A stretch of 64,000 bases of DNA from positions 62,001 through 126,000 of the forward strand of contig NZ_VJYI01000027.1 of NCBI RefSeq assembly GCF_008065375.1. The letters are read 5' to 3'. The notes beneath the pieces are model-generated. The model was not told where the DNA came from and ran no database searches. It saw only the letters and a program-made list of their open reading frames with translations. This DNA comes from Nonomuraea sp. SYSU D8015. Lineage in GTDB: Bacteria > Actinomycetota > Actinomycetes > Streptosporangiales > Streptosporangiaceae. The position numbers were made by a program, and so were the translations under genes. Positions 50,771-59,158 of the stretch are shown here, piece by piece (the first letter of the stretch is position 1; each line of letters starts with the position of its first letter).

Positions 50771-50935
50771 TCATCGTTCCTCGCGGAACGGCACGTGCCG
50801 CCGCGCGATCGGGTCGTACTTGCGCAGCGTCAGCCGGTCGGGGTCGTTGCGCCGGTTCTTCGTGGTGACGTACGTGTAGCCGGTCCCCGCGGTCGAGCGG
50901 AGCTTGATCACCGGGCGTAGGTCGTTTCTCGCCAA
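50771..50935 (-). CDS. rpmG: 50S ribosomal protein L33, zinc-independent paralogue
   Basis: A 54-residue L33: [53 protein letters not shown]. No cysteine is present, so it is the zinc-free form. The start is TTG 50935, supported by GGAAGGAA seven bases upstream; no ATG or GTG is suitably placed. First gene of the cluster, 32 bases from a Zur-like box shared with the divergent CobW-like gene. Confidence 0.93.
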   Translation of the reverse strand: MARNDLRPVIKLRSTAGTGYTYVTTKNRRNDPDRLTLRKYDPIARRHVPFREER

Positions 50936-50967
50936 TGCGGTTCCTTCCGGGTCGCCAATCTGTGCCA

Positions 50968-50988
50968 TGATAACGACAACGATTTTCA
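50968..50988. promoter_or_regulatory. Zur-like box between the ribosomal paralogues and the CobW-like gene
   Basis: A 21-base imperfect palindrome with arms TGATAA (50968-50973) and TTTTCA (50983-50988). Its form and AT-richness in a GC-rich background resemble Zur/Fur-type sites of actinobacteria, and the flanking genes are typical members of Zur regulons. Zinc-bound Zur would repress both directions. Confidence 0.7.
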
Positions 50989-51008
50989 TTTTGGCAACTG
51001 GAGGTTCG

Positions 51009-52148
51009 GTGCCCACTCCCGTCGTCCTCGTCGCGGGCCTGCACGGCCCGGCACGCACGGCCACCGTCGAGCGGCTGCTGGCCGACCACCCCGGCTCGGT
51101 CGCCGTCCACCACGACCTCACCCGGGTCGCCGGCGGCCTGGTCCGGCGAACCGTGCGCGACCGGGCCGGCGTCAGGGACGAGACGGAGGTGCGGCTCGCG
51201 CACGGCTGCGTGACCTGCACCGTGCGCGAGGACCTCATCCCGCAGCTGATCAGGCTGGCGCCCGCCGCCACGCTGCTGATCGCCGACCTGTGGGATTCGG
51301 TGGAGCCGCGCTCGGTGGCCGAGGCCGTCGACTGCCCGGAGGCTCACGACGTGCTGCGGCTCACCGGCGTGCTCACCGCGCTGGACGCCGCCGCCATGCC
51401 CGATGACCTGACGTGCGGGGAGCGGCTGGCCGAGGTCGGCAAGATGGCGGCCGCAGGCGACCAGCGCTATCTGGCGGAGGTCATGGCCCGGCAGATCGAG
51501 TACCCGACCGCTCTGGTGCTGCACGGCGGCGACGAGGGCGACCGGGAGCTGTCGCGCGCCGTGCTGTCCCACCTGGCCCCCGTCACGCCGGTCCACCTGG
51601 TCACCGGCCTGCCCTCCGTCACCGGGCCGGCCGTGTGCGCCGCTGAGCTGGCCGAACGCGTCGAACCCGGCACCGCCCGGCTGCCGTGCGACGCCCAGAC
51701 CGACGAGATCGTCACCATGGTCTGGCGCGAACGCCGGCCGCTGCACCCGGGCCGGCTGTTCGAGGCCGTGGACGAGCTGGTCACCGAGTCGGTGCGCTCG
51801 CGCGGCCGCTTCTGGCTGGCCACCCGGCCCGACCGGATGCTGGCCTGGGACGCCGTGGCCGGGATCGTCTCGGTCGAGGACGCCGGACCCTGGCTGGCCG
51901 CGCTGCCCGGCGCCGCCTGGGACCTGATTTCGCCCGCGCGTCGCCTGGCCGCCTCCCTGGACTGGGACCCCGAGTGCGGCGACCGCGTGCAGCACCTCGT
52001 CTTCACCGGCCCCGACCTCGACACCGGCCGCTTGCGCGCCCTGCTGGACTCGTGCCTGCTCACCGAGCGCGAGCAGCGTGAGCAGCGCGACGGCCGGCGT
52101 CTCGACGACCCGTTCGGCCCGATCCTCGACCTGAAGGAGATCGCCTGA
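51009..52148 (+). CDS. CobW/COG0523-like protein with degenerate P-loop (zinc-stress associated)
   Basis: A 379-residue protein from GTG 51009 (GGAGG five bases upstream). The family motif [11 protein letters not shown] (a Cys-x-x-Cys version of the metal-binding CxCC) is clear, followed by [19 protein letters not shown] and a C-terminal CobW domain ([20 protein letters not shown]). The Walker A position reads [19 protein letters not shown], with no GK[ST], so classic GTP binding is doubtful. It probably acts in zinc delivery or sparing together with the divergent ribosomal paralogues. Mycobacteria have a comparable CobW-rpmB arrangement under Zur. Confidence 0.85.
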   Translation: MPTPVVLVAGLHGPARTATVERLLADHPGSVAVHHDLTRVAGGLVRRTVRDRAGVRDETEVRLAHGCVTCTVREDLIPQLIRLAPAATLLIADLWDSVEPRSVAEAVDCPEAHDVLRLTGVLTALDAAAMPDDLTCGERLAEVGKMAAAGDQRYLAEVMARQIEYPTALVLHGGDEGDRELSRAVLSHLAPVTPVHLVTGLPSVTGPAVCAAELAERVEPGTARLPCDAQTDEIVTMVWRERRPLHPGRLFEAVDELVTESVRSRGRFWLATRPDRMLAWDAVAGIVSVEDAGPWLAALPGAAWDLISPARRLAASLDWDPECGDRVQHLVFTGPDLDTGRLRALLDSCLLTEREQREQRDGRRLDDPFGPILDLKEIA

Positions 52149-52172
52149 CCGGGGCCGGAAAGGGAAGAGCCG

Positions 52173-53276
52173 TCACTTGAGCCCGGAGAAGAAGCCCCGC
52201 AGGTCGGCGGCCAGCACCTCGGGCGCCTCCATGGCGGGGAAGTGCCTGCCGCGCTCGTACTCCGTCCAATGCGTGCCGGCGGGCGGGTCGAGCAGCTTGC
52301 GGACCGTGGCGTCGGCGCCGAACACCGCGAACGCCTGCGGCACAGCCGGCGGCGCGCCCCAGTCGGAGGAGTGCGCCTGCTCGTACAGGAAACGCGCGGC
52401 TGAGATCCCCGAGCCGGTGAACCAGTACAGGCTGACGATCGTCAGCAGCTGATCCCGGTCGTAGGGCAGGTCGGTCCACTCCTCGAACTTCTCCGCGATC
52501 CAGCCGAGCTGCCCGGCCGGGGAGTCGTTGAGCAGGTATCCGATGGTCTGCGGCCGGCTGTTCTGGATCGCCAGGTAGCCGCCGCCCTCCTGGCGGAACT
52601 GCGCCATCCGCTCCAGCGCCAGCTGGTCCACGGGGTTATCCGGGTCCAGCCGCTCGGCCATCCCGGGCAGGAACGTGGCGGTGTTCGCCGCCGTGAACGG
52701 GTCGGTCACCACGTGGAGCCCGGCCACGTGCTCGCCGTCGAGCCCGGCCACCGCGCCGGACACGCCCGCGCCGACGTCGCCGCCGTGCACGCCGTAGCGG
52801 TCGTACCCGAGACGGCGCATCAGCTCGACCCAGGCCCGCGCGGTGCGGCCCATCGCCCACCCGGCCTCGCCAACCGGGGTGGAGAAGCCGAAGCCGGGCA
52901 GCGACGGCACCACCAGGTGGAAGTCCTGCCGCAAGTGTCCGATCAGGGTGGTGAACTCGGCGAACGCACTCGGGAACCCGTGGGTGAGCAGCAGCGGCAG
53001 GGCGTCGGGGTTGCCGGAGCGGACGTGCAGGAAGTGGATCGGCTGCCCGTCGATCTCGGTGACGAACTGCGGGAACTCGTTCAGCCGCGCCTCGGCGGCG
53101 CGCCAGTCGAAACCATCAGCCCAGTACGCGGCCAGCTCCTTCAGGAACTCCAGCGGCACGCCGCGGCTCCAGCCCGAGCCGGGCAGCTCGTCGGGCCAGC
53201 GCGTCCTGGCCAGCCGGTCGGCCAGGTCGTCGACGTCGGACTGCGGGATGGCGATGCTGAACGGCCGGATCTCCAT
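52173..53276 (-). CDS. epoxide hydrolase family protein (pair 2)
   Basis: A 367-residue alpha/beta hydrolase, clearly related to the pair 1 enzyme. EHN segment: IRPFSIAIPQSDVDDLADRL-ARTRWP. The oxyanion motif is HGFP (Trp replaced by Phe), nucleophile Asp167 is in GVHGGDVGAGVSG, and a late histidine is in GRHFPAMEAP. ATG 53276 is chosen because the EHN domain begins there. It is divergent from a WYL regulator 85 bases away. Confidence 0.92.
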   Translation of the reverse strand: MEIRPFSIAIPQSDVDDLADRLARTRWPDELPGSGWSRGVPLEFLKELAAYWADGFDWRAAEARLNEFPQFVTEIDGQPIHFLHVRSGNPDALPLLLTHGFPSAFAEFTTLIGHLRQDFHLVVPSLPGFGFSTPVGEAGWAMGRTARAWVELMRRLGYDRYGVHGGDVGAGVSGAVAGLDGEHVAGLHVVTDPFTAANTATFLPGMAERLDPDNPVDQLALERMAQFRQEGGGYLAIQNSRPQTIGYLLNDSPAGQLGWIAEKFEEWTDLPYDRDQLLTIVSLYWFTGSGISAARFLYEQAHSSDWGAPPAVPQAFAVFGADATVRKLLDPPAGTHWTEYERGRHFPAMEAPEVLAADLRGFFSGLK

Positions 53277-53318
53277 CGGAATTCTCCTTCGCATCGGGAT
53301 ACCCCGACGCTACGGGCC

Positions 53319-53343
53319 ATTCAGGAACGGCTCTTTCCGGAAT
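53319..53343. promoter_or_regulatory. candidate WYL operator in the epoxide hydrolase/WYL gap (pair 2)
   Basis: ATTCAGGAA (53319-53327) and TTCCGGAAT (53335-53343) are inverted at 8 of 9 positions with a 7-base spacer, the same spacer as in pair 1. The site lies just upstream of the regulator gene. Confidence 0.5.
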
Positions 53344-53361
53344 CGGGAGCACACTTGAAGA

Positions 53362-54345
53362 ATGTTGGAGACCTCGGCCCGCCTGCTGAAACTGCTGTCC
53401 CTGCTCCAAGCCCGCCGCGACTGGACGGGCGACGAGTTGGCCGCCCGCCTGGAGGTGACCACGCGCACCATCGGCAACGACATGGAACGGCTGCGCGCCC
53501 TCGGCTACCCGGTGCAGGCCACCCCAGGAGCGGCCGGCGGCTACCGGCTCGGCGCCGGCGCGCACCTGCCGCCGCTGCTGCTCGACGACGAGGAGGCCGT
53601 CGCCATCGCCGTGAGCCTGCGCACCGCCGCCGGCGGCACCGTGGCCGGGATCGAGGAGACCTCCGCCCGCGCGCTGGTCAAGCTGCAGCAGGTGCTGCCG
53701 TCCCGGCTGCGCCGCCGCGTGGACGCGCTGCAGGCGTACACGGTGCCGGCGCCCTGGTCGGGGCCGAGCGTCGACGCCGGCGTCCTGACCACGATCGCGA
53801 CCGCCTGCCGTGATCAGGAGCGGCTCCGCTTCGACTACCGCGACCACGACGGCGGGCACAGTCTTCGCGTGGCCGAGCCGCACCGCCTCGTCCACACCGG
53901 CCGCCGCTGGTACCTGCTGGCGTGGGACCTCGACCGCGACGGCTGGCGCACCTTCCGCGTCGACCGCATCCGGCCCCGCACCCCGGCCGGTCCCCGCTTC
54001 ACCCCGCGCCCGCTGCCCGAGGGCGGCGACGTCGCCCGGCACGTCGCCCGCGGCGTCGGCACCGCGACCTGGCGCTACCGCGCACGTGTGACCGTCCACG
54101 CGCCCGCCGAGCGGGTGGCGGCGAAGCTGCCGGTGCCGGCCGAGATCCGGCCGCTGGGCGAGGACCGGTGCGTCTTCGAGCCCGGCTCGGACGATCCCCT
54201 GATGCTGGCGAGCTACCTGGCCATGCTCGGCGAGGACTTCACAGTCGAGGGCTCACCCGAGCTGATCGCGGAGCTGCGGAGGCTCGCCCAGCGCTTCCTG
54301 CGTGCCACCGGCGACGGGCCCGCCGTCAGTGATCCTCCTCGGTGA
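53362..54345 (+). CDS. HTH/WYL-domain transcriptional regulator (pair 2)
   Basis: A 327-residue regulator closely similar to the pair 1 WYL protein. HTH: RLLKLLSLLQARRDWTGDEL and AARLEVTTRTIGNDMERLRA-LGYPV. Wing: GGYRLGAG. WYL motif: RRWYLLAWDLDRDGWRTFRV-DRI. C-terminal WCX segment: HAPAERVAAKLPVPAEIRPL. It probably controls the divergent epoxide hydrolase. Its 3' end overlaps the convergent HxlR gene by 20 bases. Confidence 0.93.
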   Translation: MLETSARLLKLLSLLQARRDWTGDELAARLEVTTRTIGNDMERLRALGYPVQATPGAAGGYRLGAGAHLPPLLLDDEEAVAIAVSLRTAAGGTVAGIEETSARALVKLQQVLPSRLRRRVDALQAYTVPAPWSGPSVDAGVLTTIATACRDQERLRFDYRDHDGGHSLRVAEPHRLVHTGRRWYLLAWDLDRDGWRTFRVDRIRPRTPAGPRFTPRPLPEGGDVARHVARGVGTATWRYRARVTVHAPAERVAAKLPVPAEIRPLGEDRCVFEPGSDDPLMLASYLAMLGEDFTVEGSPELIAELRRLAQRFLRATGDGPAVSDPPR

Positions 54346-54706
54346 GCGGATGCTCCTCGCCCCACACGAGCATGGCGTAGAGGATGCCGCTGAGGCTCTG
54401 ACCCTGTTCGGTGAGCTCGTAGACGACCCGGGGCGGCACCTCCGCGTGCACCGTACGGGTGAGGATCCTCTGATGCTCCAGGGCACGCAGCCGGTCGGTG
54501 AGCGTCTTGGCGCTGGGCTCGCCCAGGGCGGACCGCAGCTCCCCGAACCGCTTGGGGCCGGTCAGCAGCTCCCGGATGATCAGCGTCGTCCATTTGCCGT
54601 CGAGCACCTTCAGCGTCCGCTCGACACCGCACCCCCGCGGGCACGCCGTCTTCAGCCGGGAGACGAGGTCCACCCCATTGGTTTCCACACGGAAACAATA
54701 TTTCAT
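54326..54706 (-). CDS. HxlR-family transcriptional regulator
   Basis: A 126-residue winged-helix protein: CGVERTLKVLDGKWTTLIIR, ELLTGPKRFGELRSALGEPS, AKTLTDRLRALEHQRILTRT and a wing VPPRVVYELTEQGQSL. The cysteine in CPRGCGVE lies where redox-sensing HxlR/YodB members carry one. ATG 54706 is preferred; ATG 54748 would add 14 residues and overlap the divergent gene start. Divergent with a 40-base gap from an NmrA-like gene, a frequent pairing. Confidence 0.92.
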   Translation of the reverse strand: MKYCFRVETNGVDLVSRLKTACPRGCGVERTLKVLDGKWTTLIIRELLTGPKRFGELRSALGEPSAKTLTDRLRALEHQRILTRTVHAEVPPRVVYELTEQGQSLSGILYAMLVWGEEHPLTEEDH

Positions 54707-54746
54707 CCTAGGTACTACTTCATATGGGAAACTAATGTGCCGGTCC

Positions 54747-55616
54747 ATGAGCAGATCAACCGTCGTCGTCCATGGAGCGACCGGCACCCAGGGCAGCCCT
54801 GTCGTCCGCCGTCTCCTCGCCGCGGGCCATCGCGTCCGGGCCGTCGTCCGCAGCGCCTCCGCGCCGGGCCTGCCCGCCGGCGCCGAACCGGTCGTCGCCG
54901 ACCTGTCCGTTCCCGCCTCCCTCACCGACGCCTACGCCGGGGCCGACGCGGTCGTCGTGCAACTGCCGCTGGCGTTCGCCGCCGACTCGGCGGTGCCGCA
55001 GGCCGAGGCGGTGCTCGGCGCGCTGAAGGGCGCGGGGGTGCCGCGGGCGGTCTTCAACACTGGAGGCCCGCCCGTCGCCGAGCCCATAGGGGTGCCCTTC
55101 GTGGACGCCCGGGTGCTGCTGGCAGCCGAGCTGCCGGGCGTCGTCGACGTCGCCGCGGTGGTCGGGCCGGCGCGCACGTACATGGAGAACCTGGCCGCCC
55201 CCTGGTCGCTGCCGCTGGTGGCCGGGGGGGAGATCGCCTACCCGCTGGCCGCCGAGCTGCCGGTGCCGTGGCTCGCGCTCGACGACCTGGCCGCCGCCAT
55301 CGCCGAGCTCGTCACCGACCCCGCCCCGCCGCCGCTGCGCATCGTGGCCGGCCCCCAGGCGCTGACCGGTGACCAGGCCGCCGCGGAGCTCGCCGCCGCG
55401 CTGCGGCGCGACCTGCGGTGGCGGACCGTCGAGCCGGGGGAGTACGAGCGCATGCTGGCCCCGCACCTCGGGCCCGAAGCCGCCGCGGGGATCGCCGCCG
55501 CCTACACCCCGCCCCCGCCTGGCACGCCGCCGCCTCCGGCCCCGGACCCGGCGCTGATCAGGACGGGGACGACGAGCCTGCGCGAGTGGGCCACGCGGCA
55601 GGACTGGCGCTGCTGA
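54747..55616 (+). CDS. NmrA-like NAD(P)H-binding protein
   Basis: A 289-residue atypical SDR. The nucleotide motif STVVVHGATGTQGSPVVRRL begins the protein. Strands VRAVVRS and ADAVVVQLPLAFA follow, and the C-terminal region has a Pro-rich stretch (about 252-270) before LREWATRQDW. The catalytic Tyr-x3-Lys of oxidoreductases is not evident. Members act as quinone or NADPH sensors or reductases (QorB/azoreductase-like), and HxlR/YodB-type regulators often control them. Confidence 0.88.
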   Translation: MSRSTVVVHGATGTQGSPVVRRLLAAGHRVRAVVRSASAPGLPAGAEPVVADLSVPASLTDAYAGADAVVVQLPLAFAADSAVPQAEAVLGALKGAGVPRAVFNTGGPPVAEPIGVPFVDARVLLAAELPGVVDVAAVVGPARTYMENLAAPWSLPLVAGGEIAYPLAAELPVPWLALDDLAAAIAELVTDPAPPPLRIVAGPQALTGDQAAAELAAALRRDLRWRTVEPGEYERMLAPHLGPEAAAGIAAAYTPPPPGTPPPPAPDPALIRTGTTSLREWATRQDWRC

Positions 55617-55631
55617 CCACGGCGGTGCGCC

Positions 55632-56357
55632 TCACCAGCCGGCGGCCCGCGCGAGGGGCGTGTCATCGCCCGGCGCCAGCGGCTTGGCCAGCACGATCGG
55701 CATCTGCGCCATGAACCGCGGCTCGGCGCCCAGGTGCTCTTGAGCGGCGTGCACGGTGAACGGATGCAGCACGTACGCGTCCCCCGGCCGTCCCGTCGCC
55801 AGCGCCACGGGACGGTCACGGCCCGTCTCGTCGAAGAGCGGCCCGGACTTCATGGGGTCGATCACCTGCTCGTCCAGCACCGCGGCCAGGTCACGCTGGG
55901 ACCCGGCGCGCACCCGGGTGGGCGCGTCGTCGGGGCCGACCTCGGAGAAGAGCACCAGCAGCAGCAAGGTGCCCGGCCGTCCGCTCACCCCCCACGTGCC
56001 GTCGGGCCGCTGGGTGTTGTGGTCGACGTGCCAGCCCCGGTCGTCGGCGGGCGGCACCCGCGGGAACCGGATGGGGATGTTGCCGACGCTGCCGCGCGGC
56101 GCCCATCCGCCCGGGCCGGCGACGGCGTCCAGCGCCGCGTGCAGCTTCGGGCTGGCCATGATCTGCCCGAACGGCCCCTGCCCGGTCAGGTCCGCCGCCC
56201 ACACCACCGGCTGCGTCCACCCGGAGGGATCGTCCGGTGACAGGCCGATCTGCCGCCACAGCAGCGCTCTGGCCGCATCCCCGACCTCGCGCGGCACCAC
56301 CGCCTCCACCTTGGCGAATCCGTCGGCGATGAACCGGTCGACGTCGATCATGTTCAT
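55632..56357 (-). CDS. phytanoyl-CoA dioxygenase (PhyH)-like 2-oxoglutarate/Fe(II) oxygenase
   Basis: A 241-residue double-stranded beta-helix protein. The iron ligands appear as HVDH (His-x-Asp) after DDRGW and a distal histidine in VLHPFTVHAAQEHLG. The 2-oxoglutarate side is in the GRPGDAYVLHPF strand, with LLLVLFSEVGPDDAPTRV between. ATG 56357 begins MNMIDVDRFIADGFAKVEAV, the usual PhyH start. It is divergent from a shortened TetR gene. Substrate unknown. Confidence 0.85.
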   Translation of the reverse strand: MNMIDVDRFIADGFAKVEAVVPREVGDAARALLWRQIGLSPDDPSGWTQPVVWAADLTGQGPFGQIMASPKLHAALDAVAGPGGWAPRGSVGNIPIRFPRVPPADDRGWHVDHNTQRPDGTWGVSGRPGTLLLLVLFSEVGPDDAPTRVRAGSQRDLAAVLDEQVIDPMKSGPLFDETGRDRPVALATGRPGDAYVLHPFTVHAAQEHLGAEPRFMAQMPIVLAKPLAPGDDTPLARAAGW

Positions 56358-56419
56358 GCTCGGCACGATACCGACGCCGTCCACCGATTTTCCGGTGGCA
56401 GCCGCCACCCATCGAACTC

Positions 56420-56716
56420 ATGCCAGTTCCCAACGGCTCGACCATCGACCCCGGCCGCACCCGGGCCGCCATCCTGACGGCGGCCACCGGTTTGCTGTAC
56501 GAGCGCGGACTCGACGGCATCGGCGTGGCCGAGCTGTGCACCCGCCTGGGCGTGTCCAAGGAGACGCTCTACCGGCACTTCGGCACCAAGGACGGCCTCG
56601 TCCAGGCCGTGCTGGAAGCCCGCAGCGACCGCGTGGCCGCCCGTCAGGACCTGGCGGCGGCCGGCGAGCACGCCCGCCAGGCGGCCCTCTCTCTGCTGTC
56701 GGCCGCCGCCGGCTGA
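56420..56716 (+). pseudogene. TetR-family regulator reduced to its DNA-binding domain
   Basis: A 98-residue frame: TRAAILTAATGLLYERGLDG, then IGVAELCTRLGVSKETLYRH and FGTKDGLVQAVLEARSDRV. The HTH is intact, but the frame stops where the ligand-binding domain (another 90-100 residues) should begin. It is either a truncated gene or a DNA-binding-only repressor. It is divergent from the PhyH gene by 62 bases. Confidence 0.65.
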
Positions 56717-56719
56717 AAG

Positions 56720-56878
56720 TCAGCCGCCGATCTCCTCGGCGGGCGGAGCGGCGATCACATGCCCGCCGCCCCATTCCCGGATGCGGACGCCGAGCTCCAT
56801 GGACAGACCTTCCACCGGCTCGGGGACGACGCTGCCCATCAGCCCGGACGTCTGGGTGCGGCACCCCTGACGCCTCAT
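56720..56878 (-). CDS. short unidentified frame (52 codons)
   Basis: ATG 56878 to TGA: MRRQGCRTQTSG, then GSVVPEPVEGLSMELGVRIR-EWGGGHVIAAPP. The last half looks coding but I do not recognise it. It may be the tail of a lost gene between the TetR stub and the MOSC gene. Confidence 0.25.
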   Translation of the reverse strand: MRRQGCRTQTSGLMGSVVPEPVEGLSMELGVRIREWGGGHVIAAPPAEEIGG

Positions 56879-56904
56879 CCGGCCCCGATCGGCCCCGGGG
56901 GAGG

Positions 56905-57447
56905 TCAGACCCGGTCGAGGGGGCGGTGCGGCCCGGCCGGGAGCTCGACCTTGATCACGTCGCCGGGGCGCACGACGCCACCGGTCCTGACGACGCTCAT
57001 GACGCCGGCCTTGCGCACCACGTTGCCCTCCGCGTCGCGGCCGACGACCTGCTTGAGCAGGCCGTTCTGGAAGTTGTCGATCTGCAGGCAAGGATTGCGC
57101 ACCCCGGTCAGCTCCACCACGGCCTCCTCGCCGATGCGCAGCAGGGTGCCGACTGGCAGGCCCAGCAGATCGAGGCCCTTGGTCGTGATGTTCTCGCCGA
57201 GCTCACCCGGCTTCACCGTGAAACCCGCCTCGCCGACCTCGGCGAAAAGCTCCTCGTGAATGAGGTGCACCTGGCGGAGGTTCGGCTGGGTGGGATCCTG
57301 GGCGACCCGGGAGCGGTGCTTGACCGTCACGCCCGCGTGCACGTCCCCCTCCACGCCGAGCCCGGCGAGCAGGGTGATGCTCACCCGGTTCGGCTTGGTG
57401 AAGGAGTACTCGCCGTTGCTGCTGACCGCCGTAACCGTCCCGCTCAT
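56905..57447 (-). CDS. MOSC domain protein
   Basis: A 180-residue beta-barrel protein from ATG 57447. Its markers are GVEGDVHAGV near residue 31-40, QVHLIHEELFAE, GELGENITTKGLDL, and the conserved cysteine in LTGVRNPCLQIDNF (Cys120). That cysteine is the proposed sulfur/Mo-cofactor contact of MOSC domains. The stand-alone form resembles YiiM/YuaD, linked to handling of N-hydroxylated compounds or sulfur transfer. The long upstream frame is not part of the gene. Confidence 0.9.
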   Translation of the reverse strand: MSGTVTAVSSNGEYSFTKPNRVSITLLAGLGVEGDVHAGVTVKHRSRVAQDPTQPNLRQVHLIHEELFAEVGEAGFTVKPGELGENITTKGLDLLGLPVGTLLRIGEEAVVELTGVRNPCLQIDNFQNGLLKQVVGRDAEGNVVRKAGVMSVVRTGGVVRPGDVIKVELPAGPHRPLDRV

Positions 57448-57622
57448 CCCGTTCAACCCTTCTATATGGCATTGCCGCACCCGCGACCCTAACGCAGGCC
57501 GCCTCTGGGGAGCCGATGGGGAGAGCCTGGGATCGCGTGCGCCGGCACCGGGCGGCTGCAGCGCGGCCAGCCGCGCCCCCACCTGCTTCATCAGCCCGCC
57601 GTATCGCTCGTCATAGGCCGGA

Positions 57623-57958
57623 TCACGGCCTGCTCGGCCGGGTGGCCGGCGTTGGCGGCGGGATGCCACCCCTGGTGGAGCCGGAGCCGATCCACACCAG
57701 CAGCCCGTGCTGCCGCCCGCGCATGTGCGGCAGGATCGCCCGGTTGAGCCGCTGCGTGCCGAGCATGTCCAGCTCGACGGTCCGCAGGTCGACGTCGTGT
57801 TCCTCGGCGTACGCCGCGGCTTCCGCCACGCGCCCGGCGTTGCGGCCCGTGGTGGCGCGCGTCGCCGCGTACACGGTGTGACCTGCACGCGCCAGGGCGC
57901 GCGCGGACAGCGCGCCGAACCCCGAACTGGCGCCGGTGATGAGGATGGTCTTGCTCAT
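57623..57958 (-). pseudogene. SDR oxidoreductase with internal deletion
   Basis: ATG 57958 gives MSKTILITGASSGFGALSAR-ALARAGHTVYAATR and reaches VDLRTVELD. It then jumps to MLGTQRLNRAILPHMRGRQH-GLLVWIGS, omitting about 50 residues including the NNAG motif. It ends before the catalytic Tyr-x3-Lys. Only the cofactor loop remains, so it is not an active dehydrogenase. Confidence 0.75.
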
Positions 57959-58037
57959 GAGGCACTCCCGGGCATGGGACTGCCGCCGTCCTGCGTCGAG
58001 GACGGAACCCGGTGGCTTGCTGGAAGACGAAGAGGCG

Positions 58038-59048
58038 CTACTCGAAGGTGATGACGCGGCGACCGCCGCCGGTCCCGCCGCCCATGGCCTCCAGCGTCGC
58101 CGAGGCCTGGTCGAGGGTGATCGGCGTGATCGCGGGCAGGATGCGGTGCTGTGCGGAGAAGGCGAGCGTGTCACGCAGATCGTGCGGCGAGCCGGACGGC
58201 GAGGCCATCACCCGCAGGCGGTTGAGCACCATCGGCTGGGCCTGCAGCGTGAGCGGCGTGTTGTCGTAGCCGCAGAGCACCAGCGTGCCGTCCGGGGCCA
58301 GCCCGGTGAGGACGGCGGAGGCGGCCTCGTTGGACGGGGCGGCGTTCAGGATGACGTTCGCGCCGCCGTCCCACGCCCTGAGAGCGGCGGCGGGGTCGGT
58401 GTCGCGACTGGCCACGAACAGCTCCGCGCCGAGCTCCTTGGCACCCGCCTCGCCGTCGGCCGACCGGCCGATGACCGCGACCCGCGCGCCCATGGCCAGG
58501 GCGTAGCGGATGGCGAGCGCGCCGATGCCGCCGCTGCCGATGATCGCCACCCGGGAGCCCGGGGCGGCCCCGGCCCGCCGCAGGGCGTTGAACGCGGTCA
58601 GGCCCGCACACATCAGCGGCGCCGCGGCCACCGGGTCGAGCCCGGCCGGCAGCGGGGTCACGTATCCGCCCTTGAACAGGCCGTACTCGGCGTAGCCGCC
58701 GTCGGCGACGATGCCGGTGATGCGCTTGGACGGGCAGAGAATCTGATCGCCGGACACGCAGTAGCCGCAGTGGCCGCACGAGTCGTACAGGAACTGGGCC
58801 CCGACCAAGTCGCCCACGGACAGGCCCGGCACGCCGCTGCCGAGCACGGCGACCGTGCCGGTGATCTCATGGCCCGGAACGATCGGGAAACGGGCGAACG
58901 GGTAGTGGCCGCGCACCAGGTTCAGATCCGTGAAGCACACCCCGCAAGCGGTGATCTTCACCAGGACCTCGCCCGGGCCCGGCTCCGGGACCTCGCGATC
59001 CATCAGGGACAGCGGGGCGTTCACCCCGGTGGCGAGTGCTGCACGCAT
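58038..59048 (-). CDS. zinc-dependent alcohol dehydrogenase (MDR superfamily)
   Basis: A 336-residue enzyme. Catalytic zinc ligands are Cys35 and Cys38 region in ACGVCFTDL, with GHEITG. The structural zinc loop is CGHCGYCVSGDQILC (four cysteines). The NAD(P) loop is GSGGIGALAIRYALAMGA. It resembles AdhP-type propanol-preferring dehydrogenases. It lies 110 bases downstream of the XRE-type regulator gene on the same strand, so it may be controlled by it. Confidence 0.93.
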   Translation of the reverse strand: MRAALATGVNAPLSLMDREVPEPGPGEVLVKITACGVCFTDLNLVRGHYPFARFPIVPGHEITGTVAVLGSGVPGLSVGDLVGAQFLYDSCGHCGYCVSGDQILCPSKRITGIVADGGYAEYGLFKGGYVTPLPAGLDPVAAAPLMCAGLTAFNALRRAGAAPGSRVAIIGSGGIGALAIRYALAMGARVAVIGRSADGEAGAKELGAELFVASRDTDPAAALRAWDGGANVILNAAPSNEAASAVLTGLAPDGTLVLCGYDNTPLTLQAQPMVLNRLRVMASPSGSPHDLRDTLAFSAQHRILPAITPITLDQASATLEAMGGGTGGGRRVITFE

Positions 59049-59158
59049 GACGGTTCCCCTCCTCTGCGGAACTCGGGCGGAGACGTCTCCGTCAGGGAGG
59101 ACGCCCCCGCACCGCCTCCCCTAGAGTGCCCCGGACCGGGCCGCGCATCCTGGGGTGC

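Noticed and set aside
50226-51995. 589-codon minus-strand ORF ending in S14
   Set aside because: Only the last 99 codons are ribosomal protein S14; the rest is antisense to the CobW-like gene and overlaps L28 and L33 in other frames.
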